NCBI GenBank assembly: GCA_964541895.1
Contig: CAZISM010000011.1
Coordinates: 1-64,000, forward strand
DNA from: CAZISM01 sp964541895
Lineage (GTDB): Bacteria; Zhuqueibacterota; Zhuqueibacteria; Residuimicrobiales; Residuimicrobiaceae
Reading direction: 5' to 3'
DNA: 64,000 bases
A program made the position numbers and the translations under genes. Every line of letters starts with the position of its first letter. Position 1 is the first letter of the stretch. Positions 9,028 through 18,800 of this stretch are shown here, in pieces. The notes beneath the pieces were generated by a model. That model searched no databases. It was not told the origin of the DNA and saw only the letters and a list, made by a program, of their open reading frames with translations.

Positions 9028-10224
9028 ATGCGGATTTTGATGATAAACGGACTCTATAGTCCCTCACAGGCTCCATCCCTTTCGCAATGCCACAAACTTT
9101 CCACACATTTACATCGTATGGGGGTGCAGGTGGAAATCCTGTCCGGAACAGACCAGGAAGAACGAGTGGGGCTGGAAGAACATAACGGCGTTGCCATACA
9201 TCGTATGCTGCGTGAGTCCCATTCGCCGTTCCGCCAGCTACGCTCTTCGTTTCGTTTGTTTAAATATATTGTGACCCATCAGCAGAAATACGATCTGCTG
9301 CACAGCCACGGCTTTGTCGCGCCGGCCGGCCTGGCGAGCCGGCTGACCGGTCTGCCGCTGGTACAGAAAATCACCAATGTATACATCGATGATCCGATGA
9401 CCGTGCGCAAACGCCGCGCCGGCTATTGGTTGATGTATCTTTATCGCAGCGCCTGGGCGATTGTCGCCAGCACCAAGGTGCTGGGCGATATCTGTCAGTT
9501 CAGCCTCGCCATCCGCAAAAAAACCATCCGCATCCCCAATGGGGTGGATGCGGAACTGTACCGGCCGGGCGATCCGGAAGAGATTCAAACCCTGCGCAGG
9601 CGCCTGGACATTCCGGAGAGAAAAAGAGTGGTTCTGGCCCTGGGTCCGCTCAGTATGGCGCGCGGTTCGGATCTGCTGCTCAAGGCGCTGTATCGGTTGC
9701 GGCAGCGCTGGGATGAATCTCCGCTGCTGCTCATCGTCGAGCCGCAGGAACCGATGAACGACATGATGCCGGTGCCGGAAAACCCCCGCTTTGTGCAGCT
9801 GATGCAGCGGCACATTGCGGAATGGGAGCTGCAGGATGTGGTGCGTGTGGAAAAAGCCCGCGAGCCGCTGGCCGAGTACCTGAAAATGTCCGATATGTAT
9901 GTGCATGCCTGCCGTCGGGACGGCCAGACCGGCACCCTGCTGGAAGCCATGTCGGCCGGGTTGCCGGTCATCGCGCACCTGATACCCGGCTTGACCGATG
10001 AGGTGGTGCAGAGCGGGCGGTTCGGCTTTATCGTCAACTGTGCCGAAACCGATATGCTGGCCGCGGCGCTGAACGTATACCTGAAAAATGAAAACTTGCG
10101 CCGGCGCATCGGTCAGCAGGCGCGGGAAGAGATCCTCCGTTTTTATGATATTCGCAACATCGCTGCCCAGTATCTGGATTTGTATGTGTCTCTGCTGCAG
10201 CGTAAACATTTAAAACAAAGGTAA
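9028..10224 (+). CDS. Glycosyltransferase family 4 (GT-B)
   Basis: A 398-residue GT-B enzyme. The N-terminal Rossmann half begins MRILMINGLYSPSQAPSLSQ, the typical GT4 start with a Gly-rich acceptor loop. The C-terminal half carries KRVVLALGPLSMARGSDLL and the donor-binding E-x7-E-like segment EAMSAGLPVIAHLIPGLTDE around residue 306. It lies 139 bp after the GT2 gene and 43 bp before the nucleotide-sugar dehydrogenase. It probably adds one sugar to the repeat unit; donor and linkage are not predictable. Confidence 0.88.
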   Translation: MRILMINGLYSPSQAPSLSQCHKLSTHLHRMGVQVEILSGTDQEERVGLEEHNGVAIHRMLRESHSPFRQLRSSFRLFKYIVTHQQKYDLLHSHGFVAPAGLASRLTGLPLVQKITNVYIDDPMTVRKRRAGYWLMYLYRSAWAIVASTKVLGDICQFSLAIRKKTIRIPNGVDAELYRPGDPEEIQTLRRRLDIPERKRVVLALGPLSMARGSDLLLKALYRLRQRWDESPLLLIVEPQEPMNDMMPVPENPRFVQLMQRHIAEWELQDVVRVEKAREPLAEYLKMSDMYVHACRRDGQTGTLLEAMSAGLPVIAHLIPGLTDEVVQSGRFGFIVNCAETDMLAAALNVYLKNENLRRRIGQQAREEILRFYDIRNIAAQYLDLYVSLLQRKHLKQR

Positions 10225-10267
10225 CGGGATCCGCCGGTACGCCGGCGAGAATCGCGATGGAGTGGTT

Positions 10268-11587
10268 ATGAATACGAGTGTGTTTGGCTTGGGGTATGTT
10301 GGCAGTGTTTCAGCAGCGTGCCTGGCAGAGATGGGGCACCACGTCATCGGTGTGGATGTCAATCCCAGAAAAGTTGATATCATCAACAGCGGCGATTCGC
10401 CGATTGTGGAAGCCGATCTGGACCAAATCATCCGTCAGCAGGTGGCGGCGGGGCGACTGCGGGCCACGCTGGATCCCGCTGAAGCAGTCCGGGAGGCGCA
10501 ACTCATCCTGATCTGTGTGGGCACGCCCAGCAACGGCAATGGCAGCATCGATCTGCACTACATCCGCCGGGTCTGTCAGGATATCGGCAAAATCCTGCGC
10601 GACAAAGAGGAGTATACGGTGGTGGCGCTGCGGAGCACGGTGTTGCCCGATGTGGCCGATGAAGTCGCCAAAGCCACCCTGGAACAGGTTTCCGGCAAAC
10701 AGGTCGGTATCGATTTCGGTTTTGCGCTGAATCCGGAATTTTTGCGGGAGGGCTCTTCGGTGCATGATTTTTATCATCCTCCCAAAACCATCATCGGCGC
10801 GTATGACGATCGCTCTGCGCGGATCCTGGCAGATCTCTATGCTGACCTGCCGGCGCCGGTTTTTCAACTGGCCCCGCGCGAAGCGGCCATGATCAAGTAT
10901 GCGGACAATGCTTTTCACGCTGTCAAAGTCGCCTTTGCCAACGAAATCGGCCGCTTGTGCAAATCGTTGCAGGTCGACAGCCGCATCGTCATGGATGTGT
11001 TCGTTCAGGATACCAAGCTGAACCTGTCGCCCTATTATCTCAAACCCGGCTTTGCATTTGGCGGTTCGTGCCTGCCCAAGGATCTGCGCGCCGTGGCACA
11101 CCGCGCGCAGCAGCTGGACGTGTCGGTACCGTTGCTCCGCGCGGCCATCGACAGCAACGAGGAACATATTCGCCATGCCCTGGAAATGGTCAAGCGCAAC
11201 GGCCGTCAACGTATCGGCGTTCTCGGGCTCAGCTTTAAATCCGACACCGACGATCTCCGCGAAAGCCCGGTGGTGTCGCTCATTGAACAATTGATCGGTA
11301 AAGGCTATGAGGTGCAGATCTATGACAAAAATGTGTTTCTGGGAAATCTGATGGGAGCCAACAAAGAGTTCATCGAACGGGAAGTGCCGCATATCGCAAA
11401 ACTGATGTGCTCTTCCATTTGGGAAGTGATGGACAAAACCGATACGGTCGTGATCGGCCATAACGCCAAAGAATACGAAGACTTCCTTGCCGAGCACCGA
11501 AACGGGCATCGCATCATCGATCTGTCCGGCATCGGAGAGGAGCAGACATTACCTAAAGAGGCCAACTATGAAGGAATATGCTGGTAA
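10268..11587 (+). CDS. GDP-mannose 6-dehydrogenase-like nucleotide-sugar dehydrogenase (AlgD type)
   Basis: A 439-residue NAD-dependent enzyme that oxidises a nucleotide-sugar C6 alcohol to the uronic acid in two steps. It shows the Rossmann motif FGLGYVGS at residues 6-13, GVDVNPRKVDIINSGDSPIV, and the catalytic segment GFAFGGSCLPKDLRA with the nucleophilic Cys at residue 268. The opening residues and the catalytic segment resemble Pseudomonas AlgD more than UDP-glucose dehydrogenases (Ugd usually has PGPGFGGSCFPKD). GDP-mannuronate is therefore the likely product, implying a uronic acid in the polymer. ATG 10268 is preferred over GTG 10262 because GGAG lies 5 bp upstream. Confidence 0.88.
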   Translation: MNTSVFGLGYVGSVSAACLAEMGHHVIGVDVNPRKVDIINSGDSPIVEADLDQIIRQQVAAGRLRATLDPAEAVREAQLILICVGTPSNGNGSIDLHYIRRVCQDIGKILRDKEEYTVVALRSTVLPDVADEVAKATLEQVSGKQVGIDFGFALNPEFLREGSSVHDFYHPPKTIIGAYDDRSARILADLYADLPAPVFQLAPREAAMIKYADNAFHAVKVAFANEIGRLCKSLQVDSRIVMDVFVQDTKLNLSPYYLKPGFAFGGSCLPKDLRAVAHRAQQLDVSVPLLRAAIDSNEEHIRHALEMVKRNGRQRIGVLGLSFKSDTDDLRESPVVSLIEQLIGKGYEVQIYDKNVFLGNLMGANKEFIEREVPHIAKLMCSSIWEVMDKTDTVVIGHNAKEYEDFLAEHRNGHRIIDLSGIGEEQTLPKEANYEGICW

Positions 11588-12842
11588 AATTCTCATCATC
11601 GTGCAAAATCTACCCGTACCTTTGGATCGTCGCGTCTGGTTGGAGAGCCGAACGCTGACAGATCACGGCTATCGTGTGTCGGTCATTTCACCCAAGTCCA
11701 AAGAGTATACCCGCAGCTATGAGGTGATCGACGGCGTGTCGATTTATCGCTATGCGATCCCGTTTGATGCAGAAAGCAAATTTGGCTACGTGATGGAGTT
11801 TGTCTATGCCTGGCTTATGACCGCGTTTCTGTCCCTGCGGGTGCTGTTCCGGGAGGGTTTTGATGTCATCCAGGCCTGCAATCCGCCGGATACCTACTTT
11901 ATGCTCGGGCTGCTGTACAAAGTGTTGGGCAAAACCTTTGTCTTTGATCATCACGATCTGTCACCGGAAATGTTCATCGCCAAGTTTTCCCGGCGCGGGC
12001 ACTGGCTGCACAAGGCGCTGCTGAAACTGGAGAAATTCACCTATGCCACGGCCCGCGTGGTTATTACGACCAACGATTCATACCGCGAGGTTGCGCTCCG
12101 CCGCGGCCGCAAGCATCCGGAGGATGTACATGTCGTCCGCACCGGACCGGACATGAAAAATTTGATCCTGCGGGCGCCGGATCTCAGCCTGAAGGAGGGA
12201 CGCCGTTTTATGGTGTGTTATCTCGGTGAAATGTGCCCCCAGGACGGCGTCGATTACCTGCTCAGGGCCATCCATCATCTGCTGCACCATTATCGCCGCA
12301 ACGATACGCTGTTCACTCTGGTCGGCGGCGGACCGGCGGTGCCGAAATTAAAGGAACTCTGCACCGCGATGGGGCTGGACAAATTCGTTCGCTTCACCGG
12401 CCGGATCCCTGATCAGGAGGTGTGCCGCTACCTCTCCACAGCCGATGTGTGCGTGGACCCTGATCCCTGGTCAGAATGGGCCGATCAGTCGACTATGAAC
12501 AAGATATTGGAGTATATGGCTTTTGCCCGTCCGATCGTGTCGTTCGATTTAAAGGAAGCCCGCAACACGGCGCAGCGGGCCAGTCTGTATGCCAAACCGA
12601 ACGATGTCTGTATGTTTGCGGAAAAAGTGAACTTTTTGCTCAATAATCCGGCTCTGCGCAAAGAGATGGGCGATTTCGGCCGTCGACGGGTTATCAATCA
12701 GCTCTCCTGGGAACACTCGGTGCCGAATCTGCTCAACGCCTATGATCGCGTCTTCAGACGTCAACGCAAGCTGGTTGCCGAGCCTGTGGCCGGCAGCGAA
12801 CGGATCCCGCTCGAATGGAATCATGTTACCGTGGAGTTGTGA
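11568..12842 (+). CDS. Glycosyltransferase family 4
   Basis: A 424-residue GT-B enzyme. ATG 11568, with AAAGAGG upstream, gives the family-like start KILIIVQNLPVPLDRRVWLE. The gene overlaps the dehydrogenase end by 20 bp. The first half has VFDHHDLSPEMF, a motif common in this GT4 subgroup, and the second half has the donor site region MVCYLGEMCPQDGVDYLL and VCVDPDPWSEWADQST, where NKILEYMAFARPIVSFD is the E-containing segment. It probably acts in repeat-unit assembly together with the AlgD-like enzyme, possibly using its product. Confidence 0.87.
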   Translation: MKEYAGKILIIVQNLPVPLDRRVWLESRTLTDHGYRVSVISPKSKEYTRSYEVIDGVSIYRYAIPFDAESKFGYVMEFVYAWLMTAFLSLRVLFREGFDVIQACNPPDTYFMLGLLYKVLGKTFVFDHHDLSPEMFIAKFSRRGHWLHKALLKLEKFTYATARVVITTNDSYREVALRRGRKHPEDVHVVRTGPDMKNLILRAPDLSLKEGRRFMVCYLGEMCPQDGVDYLLRAIHHLLHHYRRNDTLFTLVGGGPAVPKLKELCTAMGLDKFVRFTGRIPDQEVCRYLSTADVCVDPDPWSEWADQSTMNKILEYMAFARPIVSFDLKEARNTAQRASLYAKPNDVCMFAEKVNFLLNNPALRKEMGDFGRRRVINQLSWEHSVPNLLNAYDRVFRRQRKLVAEPVAGSERIPLEWNHVTVEL

Positions 12843-12843
12843 T

Positions 12844-13914
12844 ATGCAAACCATGATCAGAATATCCGGATACAGATGGCTCTTCTGGCTGCTGCTCGCC
12901 GTTATGTGGCTACATTGTGAAAAAAAGAATCCGCTCAAGCCTCCGCCTGATGAGCAGGAACAGCAGGAAAAACCGCAAACGCCGACGGGTTGGCAGGCGG
13001 TAGGCGGCAACATGGCGGGCCAAACCGTGCAAGTCATCAAACCGGATCCGCAGAATCCGGCGACGCTGTATGCCGGCACCCTGGAGGGCGTTTTCAAGTC
13101 GACGGATGGCGGCAACGTTTGGAACGCCTGCAACACCGGTCTGAGCAACAGGGACGTGACCTGTCTGGCGTTTAGTGCGCAGAACAGCAGCACGCTTTTT
13201 TGCGGGACCTGGGGGAAAGGGGTGTTTAAAAGTACTGACGCCGGACAAACCTGGCAGTCGGCCTGGACCGCCGGGCTGACCCCGTTGATCAACGATGTGT
13301 TTGTGCAGAACAAAGCCAACAGCGTTTCGATCTGGGCGGGCACATCAGAAGGGCTGTATCACAGCCCGGACAGCGGCCTGACCTGGAGTCAGGTCAACCG
13401 CTTTGGGCAAGTGTTGACGGTAAACAACGTCGAGCGCGATGTGCAGAAAATCGTGATCAGCATCCGCGTCTTTGGCTTTTATCGCTCGCTGGACGGCGGC
13501 GCCGTCTGGGCTGCTACCAACAGCGGCACCATCAGGGACACCTATGGCCAGGAAGCAGCTATCGATTATGATCCGCATCCGTCACTCAGCCGGGTGGCGT
13601 TTGCGCTGACCGATCGTGACAACCTGTATAAAACCACCGATGGAGCGGCTTCCTGGCAGACCGTGCCCATTTCGAATTACAAAGTGATCGACCGGGTTGC
13701 CTTTACCGTGGAGCCCGATCAACCCGACCATCTTTGGCTGGCGGCGAAGCTCTCCGGCGTCTATTACAGCGCCAACGGCGGCAGCGATTGGCAGCGGCTC
13801 AGTTCGGGCCTGGAAAAACTGGAACTGAAAACCATGGCCATTGCTCGTAACAGCAAAACCCGGATCTTTGTCGGTACGGTCAATCAGGGATTGTATGTAT
13901 ATGAAAAGCAATGA
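12844..13914 (+). CDS. Lipoprotein with BNR/YCF48-like beta-propeller repeats
   Basis: ATG 12844 directly follows the previous stop and gives a signal peptide with a lipobox-like VMWLHC (Cys25), followed by a short Pro/Glu-rich linker. The rest is a series of about 40-50 residue repeats with the Asp-box-like pattern S-x-D-x-G-x-T-W (for example KSTDAGQTWQS, SPDSGLTWSQ, KTTDGAASWQT, SANGGSDWQR). Such repeats form six- or seven-bladed propellers in sialidases, sortilin and YCF48-like assembly factors. No sialidase catalytic residues are evident. It may be an envelope-anchored binding or assembly protein for the polysaccharide system. Confidence 0.78.
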   Translation: MQTMIRISGYRWLFWLLLAVMWLHCEKKNPLKPPPDEQEQQEKPQTPTGWQAVGGNMAGQTVQVIKPDPQNPATLYAGTLEGVFKSTDGGNVWNACNTGLSNRDVTCLAFSAQNSSTLFCGTWGKGVFKSTDAGQTWQSAWTAGLTPLINDVFVQNKANSVSIWAGTSEGLYHSPDSGLTWSQVNRFGQVLTVNNVERDVQKIVISIRVFGFYRSLDGGAVWAATNSGTIRDTYGQEAAIDYDPHPSLSRVAFALTDRDNLYKTTDGAASWQTVPISNYKVIDRVAFTVEPDQPDHLWLAAKLSGVYYSANGGSDWQRLSSGLEKLELKTMAIARNSKTRIFVGTVNQGLYVYEKQ

Positions 13915-15217
13915 ACAGAACAGAGGTCATCATCTTTTGTTTATGGCGGCCGTCCTGGTTGCCGTGCTGCTGCGCTGGCTGTATGTTACCTCGTTGCCCG
14001 ACTCGGTGATCTGGAGTGACGAGAGAGAATATCTGCGTCTGTCGCAATCGCTGTTGCGCGGCGAAGGTTTTGTAACACCGCAACAGCGTCCGACGGCCGA
14101 CCGGGCCATCGGCTATCCGTTATGGCTGGCCGGTATTGCGCTGGTCGGTCTCGATTCACCGACAGCCGTTCGTCTGGCGCAGGTGGCCCTGAGTGTGGCC
14201 TGTTTGCTGCTGATGTACGGTATCGCTCGCCGACTGGGAGATTATCGGCGCGCACTGATCGCCCTGTGGCTTGGCGCGCTCTATCCCTATTTTATTTATA
14301 TGACCGGCGCTGTTTTGCCAACGACGTTGTTCAGTGTTTTGCTGCTGGCTGCGGCTTTGCTCCTGATTCCAGCGGCGCGGCAACAACGTACGGCGACGCT
14401 ATTCGCCGGCGGCGCGCTGTTCGGTCTGGCGATCTTGACTGTGCCCAGCGGGTTGGTGCTGGTGCTGATCGCCGGCTTCTGGCTCTACGTCTCAGAAAAA
14501 CTGGCATGGCATCGCCTGGCATGGCTTTTTGCCGGCTGCCTGGTGGTGGTCAGCCCTTGGCTGATGCGCAATTATTACCAGCTGGGAGTCTGGCAGGTCG
14601 CCACCAGCGGCGGCTATAATTTCTGGCTGGGCAACAATCCGGCTGCGCAGATAGAACTGCCGGGATCTATCGCTATGCCCGGTGCTATGCAGAAACGTCT
14701 GCAGACGTTGCAGGACGAAAAAGAGATCAGTCGACTCTATCAAACGGAGGCGATGGCGTTTATTGAACAAAAACCTGCAGCCGCCCTGTGGCGCACCTTC
14801 AAAAAGGCGATCTTTTTTTGGCGCCTGGATCCGTCACCCGCTACTCAATCGTACGTCCGCCAGGACCGCATCGTGCGTTGGCTCGGCATCGTCAGCTTTT
14901 CGCTCCTGCTGCTTATGGCGGGGCTCGGCAGCGTGACCATGCCGCCGGCGGCCAAAAGTGCCAGGACCCTCTGGCTGCTGTTCGGATTGGCCTTTACACT
15001 GGTACATGCGATTACGATTGTCAAAGTGCGATTCCGGCTGCCGCTGGATCAGTTTCTGCTGGTCCTGGCCGCCTTTGGTCTGGTGTGGTTGGGTGAATAC
15101 GCCTTTTCCTGGAGGCGGTGGCCCAGGGTAAAATTGGCGTGGCAGGCTAACTCTCTGGATTTTGCAAGTGAAGCGGACTGGTCACAATGGTCGATTGAAA
15201 GGAAGGGCATCGTTTGA
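13901..15217 (+). CDS. ArnT/PMT-like GT-C membrane glycosyltransferase
   Basis: A 438-residue multi-spanning protein starting at ATG 13901 inside the end of the previous gene. After the first hydrophobic segment it has SLPDSVIWSDEREYLRLS: the acidic pair in the first periplasmic loop is the signature of GT-C enzymes (GT39/GT83 and PMT_2). About ten hydrophobic segments follow, and then a short cytoplasmic tail. Family enzymes use polyprenyl-phosphate-linked sugars as donors on the periplasmic side. It could decorate the polymer, a lipid or a protein; the sequence does not say which. Confidence 0.8.
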   Translation: MKSNEQNRGHHLLFMAAVLVAVLLRWLYVTSLPDSVIWSDEREYLRLSQSLLRGEGFVTPQQRPTADRAIGYPLWLAGIALVGLDSPTAVRLAQVALSVACLLLMYGIARRLGDYRRALIALWLGALYPYFIYMTGAVLPTTLFSVLLLAAALLLIPAARQQRTATLFAGGALFGLAILTVPSGLVLVLIAGFWLYVSEKLAWHRLAWLFAGCLVVVSPWLMRNYYQLGVWQVATSGGYNFWLGNNPAAQIELPGSIAMPGAMQKRLQTLQDEKEISRLYQTEAMAFIEQKPAAALWRTFKKAIFFWRLDPSPATQSYVRQDRIVRWLGIVSFSLLLLMAGLGSVTMPPAAKSARTLWLLFGLAFTLVHAITIVKVRFRLPLDQFLLVLAAFGLVWLGEYAFSWRRWPRVKLAWQANSLDFASEADWSQWSIERKGIV

Positions 15218-15477
15218 AAGATGAGCCAATGACATCAGCGTATCGGGACGTCCCTGGTCGCAACAGAGGTAAACTCGGTCATGAAATTCGTTCGACGGCA
15301 CAAGGGCTGCTGGGCTACTTGCTCATTTTTACCGATGACGTGCGCCCTCAGCTGGATGCGGAGCAGGCCCGGGTGCTTGATCGAATCAATTATTTTGCCA
15401 AAAAAATGTCCGAGATGCTGCTGGACCTTTTGGCAGAATCTTCGACCGCCTCACATCCTGCAGAAAAAGAGAACTGA
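15214..15477 (+). CDS. Mini-protein resembling an isolated HisKA (H-box) dimerisation hairpin
   Basis: An 87-residue protein. TTG 15214 overlaps the previous stop by 4 bp (TTGA) and has AAGGAAGGG about 6 bp upstream; ATG 15229 is an alternative. Residues about 21-73 read like the HisKA domain of sensor kinases: GKLGHEIRSTAQGLLGYLLI, then LDAEQARVLDRINYFAKKMS and EMLLDLL. The His in HEIRS is in the position of the phospho-accepting His, but the usual HELRTP Pro is missing and no ATPase or sensor domain follows. It could be a decoy or phosphotransfer hairpin, or a coiled-coil protein that only looks similar. Confidence 0.6.
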   Translation: MKDEPMTSAYRDVPGRNRGKLGHEIRSTAQGLLGYLLIFTDDVRPQLDAEQARVLDRINYFAKKMSEMLLDLLAESSTASHPAEKEN

Positions 15478-15889
15478 GCCGGACTCGATCGGCCAGGTCA
15501 GGGTGAGAGCCATCGCGCTGGCACTGTGTTGTTTCGTTGCCGGGCGCTGCGCCTCTCCCTCCAGCGCACATCCCGTCCCCTGTTTATAAAGCCGGACATG
15601 TGACTGCAAAAGATGACACCTCGCCTGGACAATCCCGGGAATATCAATTGGTTGAAAATTCATAACTAACAAAATAACAATATATTAAAAATAGTAGCCT
15701 GTCTCACGTAATCTGGTACGATATTTGAAGCTACCGGTTTGAAATATCCTATCGCATTCAACCTGATCAATGGAGTTGCCAGCGAATCGTTCGTTACGCT
15801 AGTTTTCAATTGTCTATAAACAGACCCTGATGCGTCTGCAGACGAACGTGCTGTTGTTTGCTGTCTTAACCATTGATCAAGGAGTTGTA
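15478..15889 (+). other. Intergenic region upstream of the PorU-like gene
   Basis: No credible gene. The second half, from about 15655, is clearly more A+T-rich than the flanking genes and probably contains the promoter for the PorU/PorV pair. A weak TTGAAA at 15652 with TAACAA 17 bp later is the best match I found and is not convincing. A good ribosome binding site (AAGGAG, 15879-15884) precedes ATG 15890. Confidence 0.4.
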
Positions 15890-18800
15890 ATGCGACGCCA
15901 CTTTATACATCTCTCCATCTGCCTGTTGCTTCTGGCGCCTGTGCTTTTCAGCGCAACCCCATTACCTTACCGAATTAATTTCATTGAATCGTCCGACCAG
16001 GCTATTGTCTGCGATGTGGTCTTTGACTCGGTTCAAATCACGCAGAAACGTGTCAACGGTGTCTGGCAAAGCCATGTAACCATGTCCAGCAGCAGTTACA
16101 CCGCTCTGCAGGATTGGCCCGTTCTGCCGGTGACCAGTCTGGTCCTCGGCATTCCCGGCCAGGGCAGGCCACGCGTGCAGGTGGAGCAGGAACAGACGGT
16201 GAACAGGCAGATACTGGACATCGCCACCGTGTCGCATCCGCAAGAGTGGTTGCCCTACCTGGGTCCTGAAGAGGTCTCACCGCTTTCGTTTCAGCAGGTG
16301 GAGGGGTGGTATCCATCTGAAACGGTGCGAACCGGCTTGTGCGGCATGATGCGAGATCAGAAGATTCTGCAAATTGAATTGCACCCGGTACGATATGCTG
16401 TGATGCGCAACCAGTTGGCGGTGACCAAAAGCCTCCGTCTGCGCATCACCTTTGAGTCGTCCCAGGCGCCGCTGCTGCAGAATCGCACCGCCGCAACCTT
16501 TGACAGCAAAGAGATCGAAACATTTTACTCGGACTATTTGAGCAACTATGAACAGGCGAAGCGTTGGCGGTCGCAGGCAGCACAGCCGTTGGCCAAGGCC
16601 GGTGATACCTGGTCCGACAGCCGGCGGGTGCGGATCGGTGTGATCAAAGACGGCGTCTATGCCATTACCGGCAAGGAACTGGTCGACGCCGGCGTCGATC
16701 TGAGCGGAGTGGATCCCGCCACGTTGTCGATGACCAGCGGAGGCCAAAATATCCCCATCGTTGTGGAAGATCAGGGCGATGGCTCCTTTGACGAATCGGA
16801 TCGCCTGCTTTTTATCGGCGAACACAACGCCAGTGCCACGACCTATTATTCCTGGTTCTCGGATACCAACGTCTATTTTCTTGCCTGGGGAAGCGGCCCC
16901 GGCAGCCGCATGGCGCAGGTCAGCGGCGCTCTTGGTGCCGCGGTGGGCGATACCGTCACCTCGGCGAGCATGCGCGTGCATCTCGAACAGGACCTGCAGT
17001 ATGAACGACAACTGGCGTTCATGGAAGAAAACGCCGACCACTGGTTCTGGCGTGAAATGAAGGACAAGGAGCAGTACAGTGTTCCTCTCTCGTTGCCGAC
17101 GCCGAAAGCGGCGTCTAGCTTTCGTCTTCGTGTCGAAATGCAGGGTACCACCTATCTGCCGGCCACGCCGGACCACAAAGTGACGGTGTCGTTGAACGGT
17201 GAGCAGCTGGGCAGTGTTACCTGGGACAATCAGGAGGTCAAGATATTCGACCATAGCAGGCAAAACGACGGCCTGTTGAAAAACGACAACACTATCACGC
17301 TCTATTTGCCCGGCGATCTGCCCAACGTGTCGTACGATCGCGTCCTTCTCAATTGGATCGAGCTGGAATGTACGGCAGCGCTGCAGGCGGTCAATGACTC
17401 GTTACGATTTGAGATCGGCAAACAATCGCGGCGCCCGATTCTGGCCGGCCGGTTCAGCGAAGATCGGCTCTATATTTTCTCCGAAGACGGCCAGCAGATT
17501 ATTCCCGACCGCGTCCGCGCCAGCCGGGGCACCTATGAGGTGCTGTTCGCCAGCGAATCCATAAACTCCAGATCCTTTTATATTGTTGCGAATAAAAAGC
17601 TGGCGCGCGTGAACAGCATCACGCTGGATTCGCCGTCCAACCTGGCCAGTCAGAGCAACGGCGCCGATTACATCATCATCACCCATGCGAAATTCATGGA
17701 CCAGGCCCGCACCCTGGCGCAATTCCGCACCAGCCAGGGTTTCCGTACCATGGTGGTGGACGTTCAGGATGTCTATGACGAATTCAACGCCGGCGTGTAC
17801 GATCCCAATGCGATCCACACGTTTCTCGAATACGCCTATCATCACTATAAAAAACCGGCGCCGCTGTACATTCTGCTCTTTGGGGACACAACCCATTACA
17901 TGGACAAGCGCCGCGCCTATCAGTTGAACCATGTCTCCTATGTGCCGACACTGATGTCCTATACCACCTCGTGGGGTATGACCTCATCCGACAACGGCTT
18001 TGTCACGGTCAGCGGCGATGATATTCTTCCCGACATGTACATCGGCCGTTTCCCCGTCAACACGACGGAAGAAGCGGATATCCTGGTGCACAAAACCATG
18101 GAATACGAGTCGCAGCCGGTCATCAGCGACTGGCGCAGAAACATCATCATGGTCACCGGCAATGCGCAGCAGTTTGAAACCGATGCGGACGAACTATATG
18201 AAGAATATATGCCGCGACGCTGCGTGACCAATCGTCTCGCTACCATGACCTCCTCCAGATATTTCGGCAGCACCGAAGACCTGGCCACAGCCTGGAATAA
18301 TGGGCAGGTGATCATCAATTTCGTCGGCCATGGCGGCGGTCAGGTGTTCGAGGACAGCCGTCTGTTCCTCCTGGAGGATGTGAACCGGTTGAAGAATAAA
18401 GACAAGTACTCCATCATGTTCTCCCTGACCTGCTTTATCGGCTATTTTGACAATCCTGAAAAAGCCTCTCTGAGCGAAGAGCTGTTGCGCCGGGACGATC
18501 TCGGCATCGTCGCCCATTTCGGCTCGGCCGGACGGGCATCGATGTTGGGCGACCACTATCTGGATAAGGCCCTGTTCAGGGCGGTGTTCCATCAGGGCCG
18601 CCGGCGCATCGGCGAAATCACCACCCAGGCCAAATACGACCTGATTGAAATGACCAACGGCTACTGGGACACCATTCGTCACTTTAACCTCCTCGGTGAT
18701 CCGGCGGCACGCATCGCCCTGGCAGAGGAATCCGTTTCGGTTACCCTGGCCAAGTCCGATCTCGTCACCGGCGATGCCCTGCAGGCGACCGTGCAGCAGA

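Noticed and set aside
9238..10209. Minus-strand open frame of 323 codons opposite a GT4 gene
   Set aside because: Antisense shadow of a conserved glycosyltransferase; low-complexity translation with no family features.
10310..11509. Long minus-strand open frame (399 codons) opposite the AlgD-like gene
   Set aside because: It is a mirror of a clearly conserved gene, has His/Arg/Gln-rich translation without motifs, and no ribosome binding site.
16277..17263. Minus-strand open frame of 328 codons inside the C25 peptidase gene
   Set aside because: Shadow frame caused by the coding strand's codon usage; no motifs and a conserved gene on the other strand.
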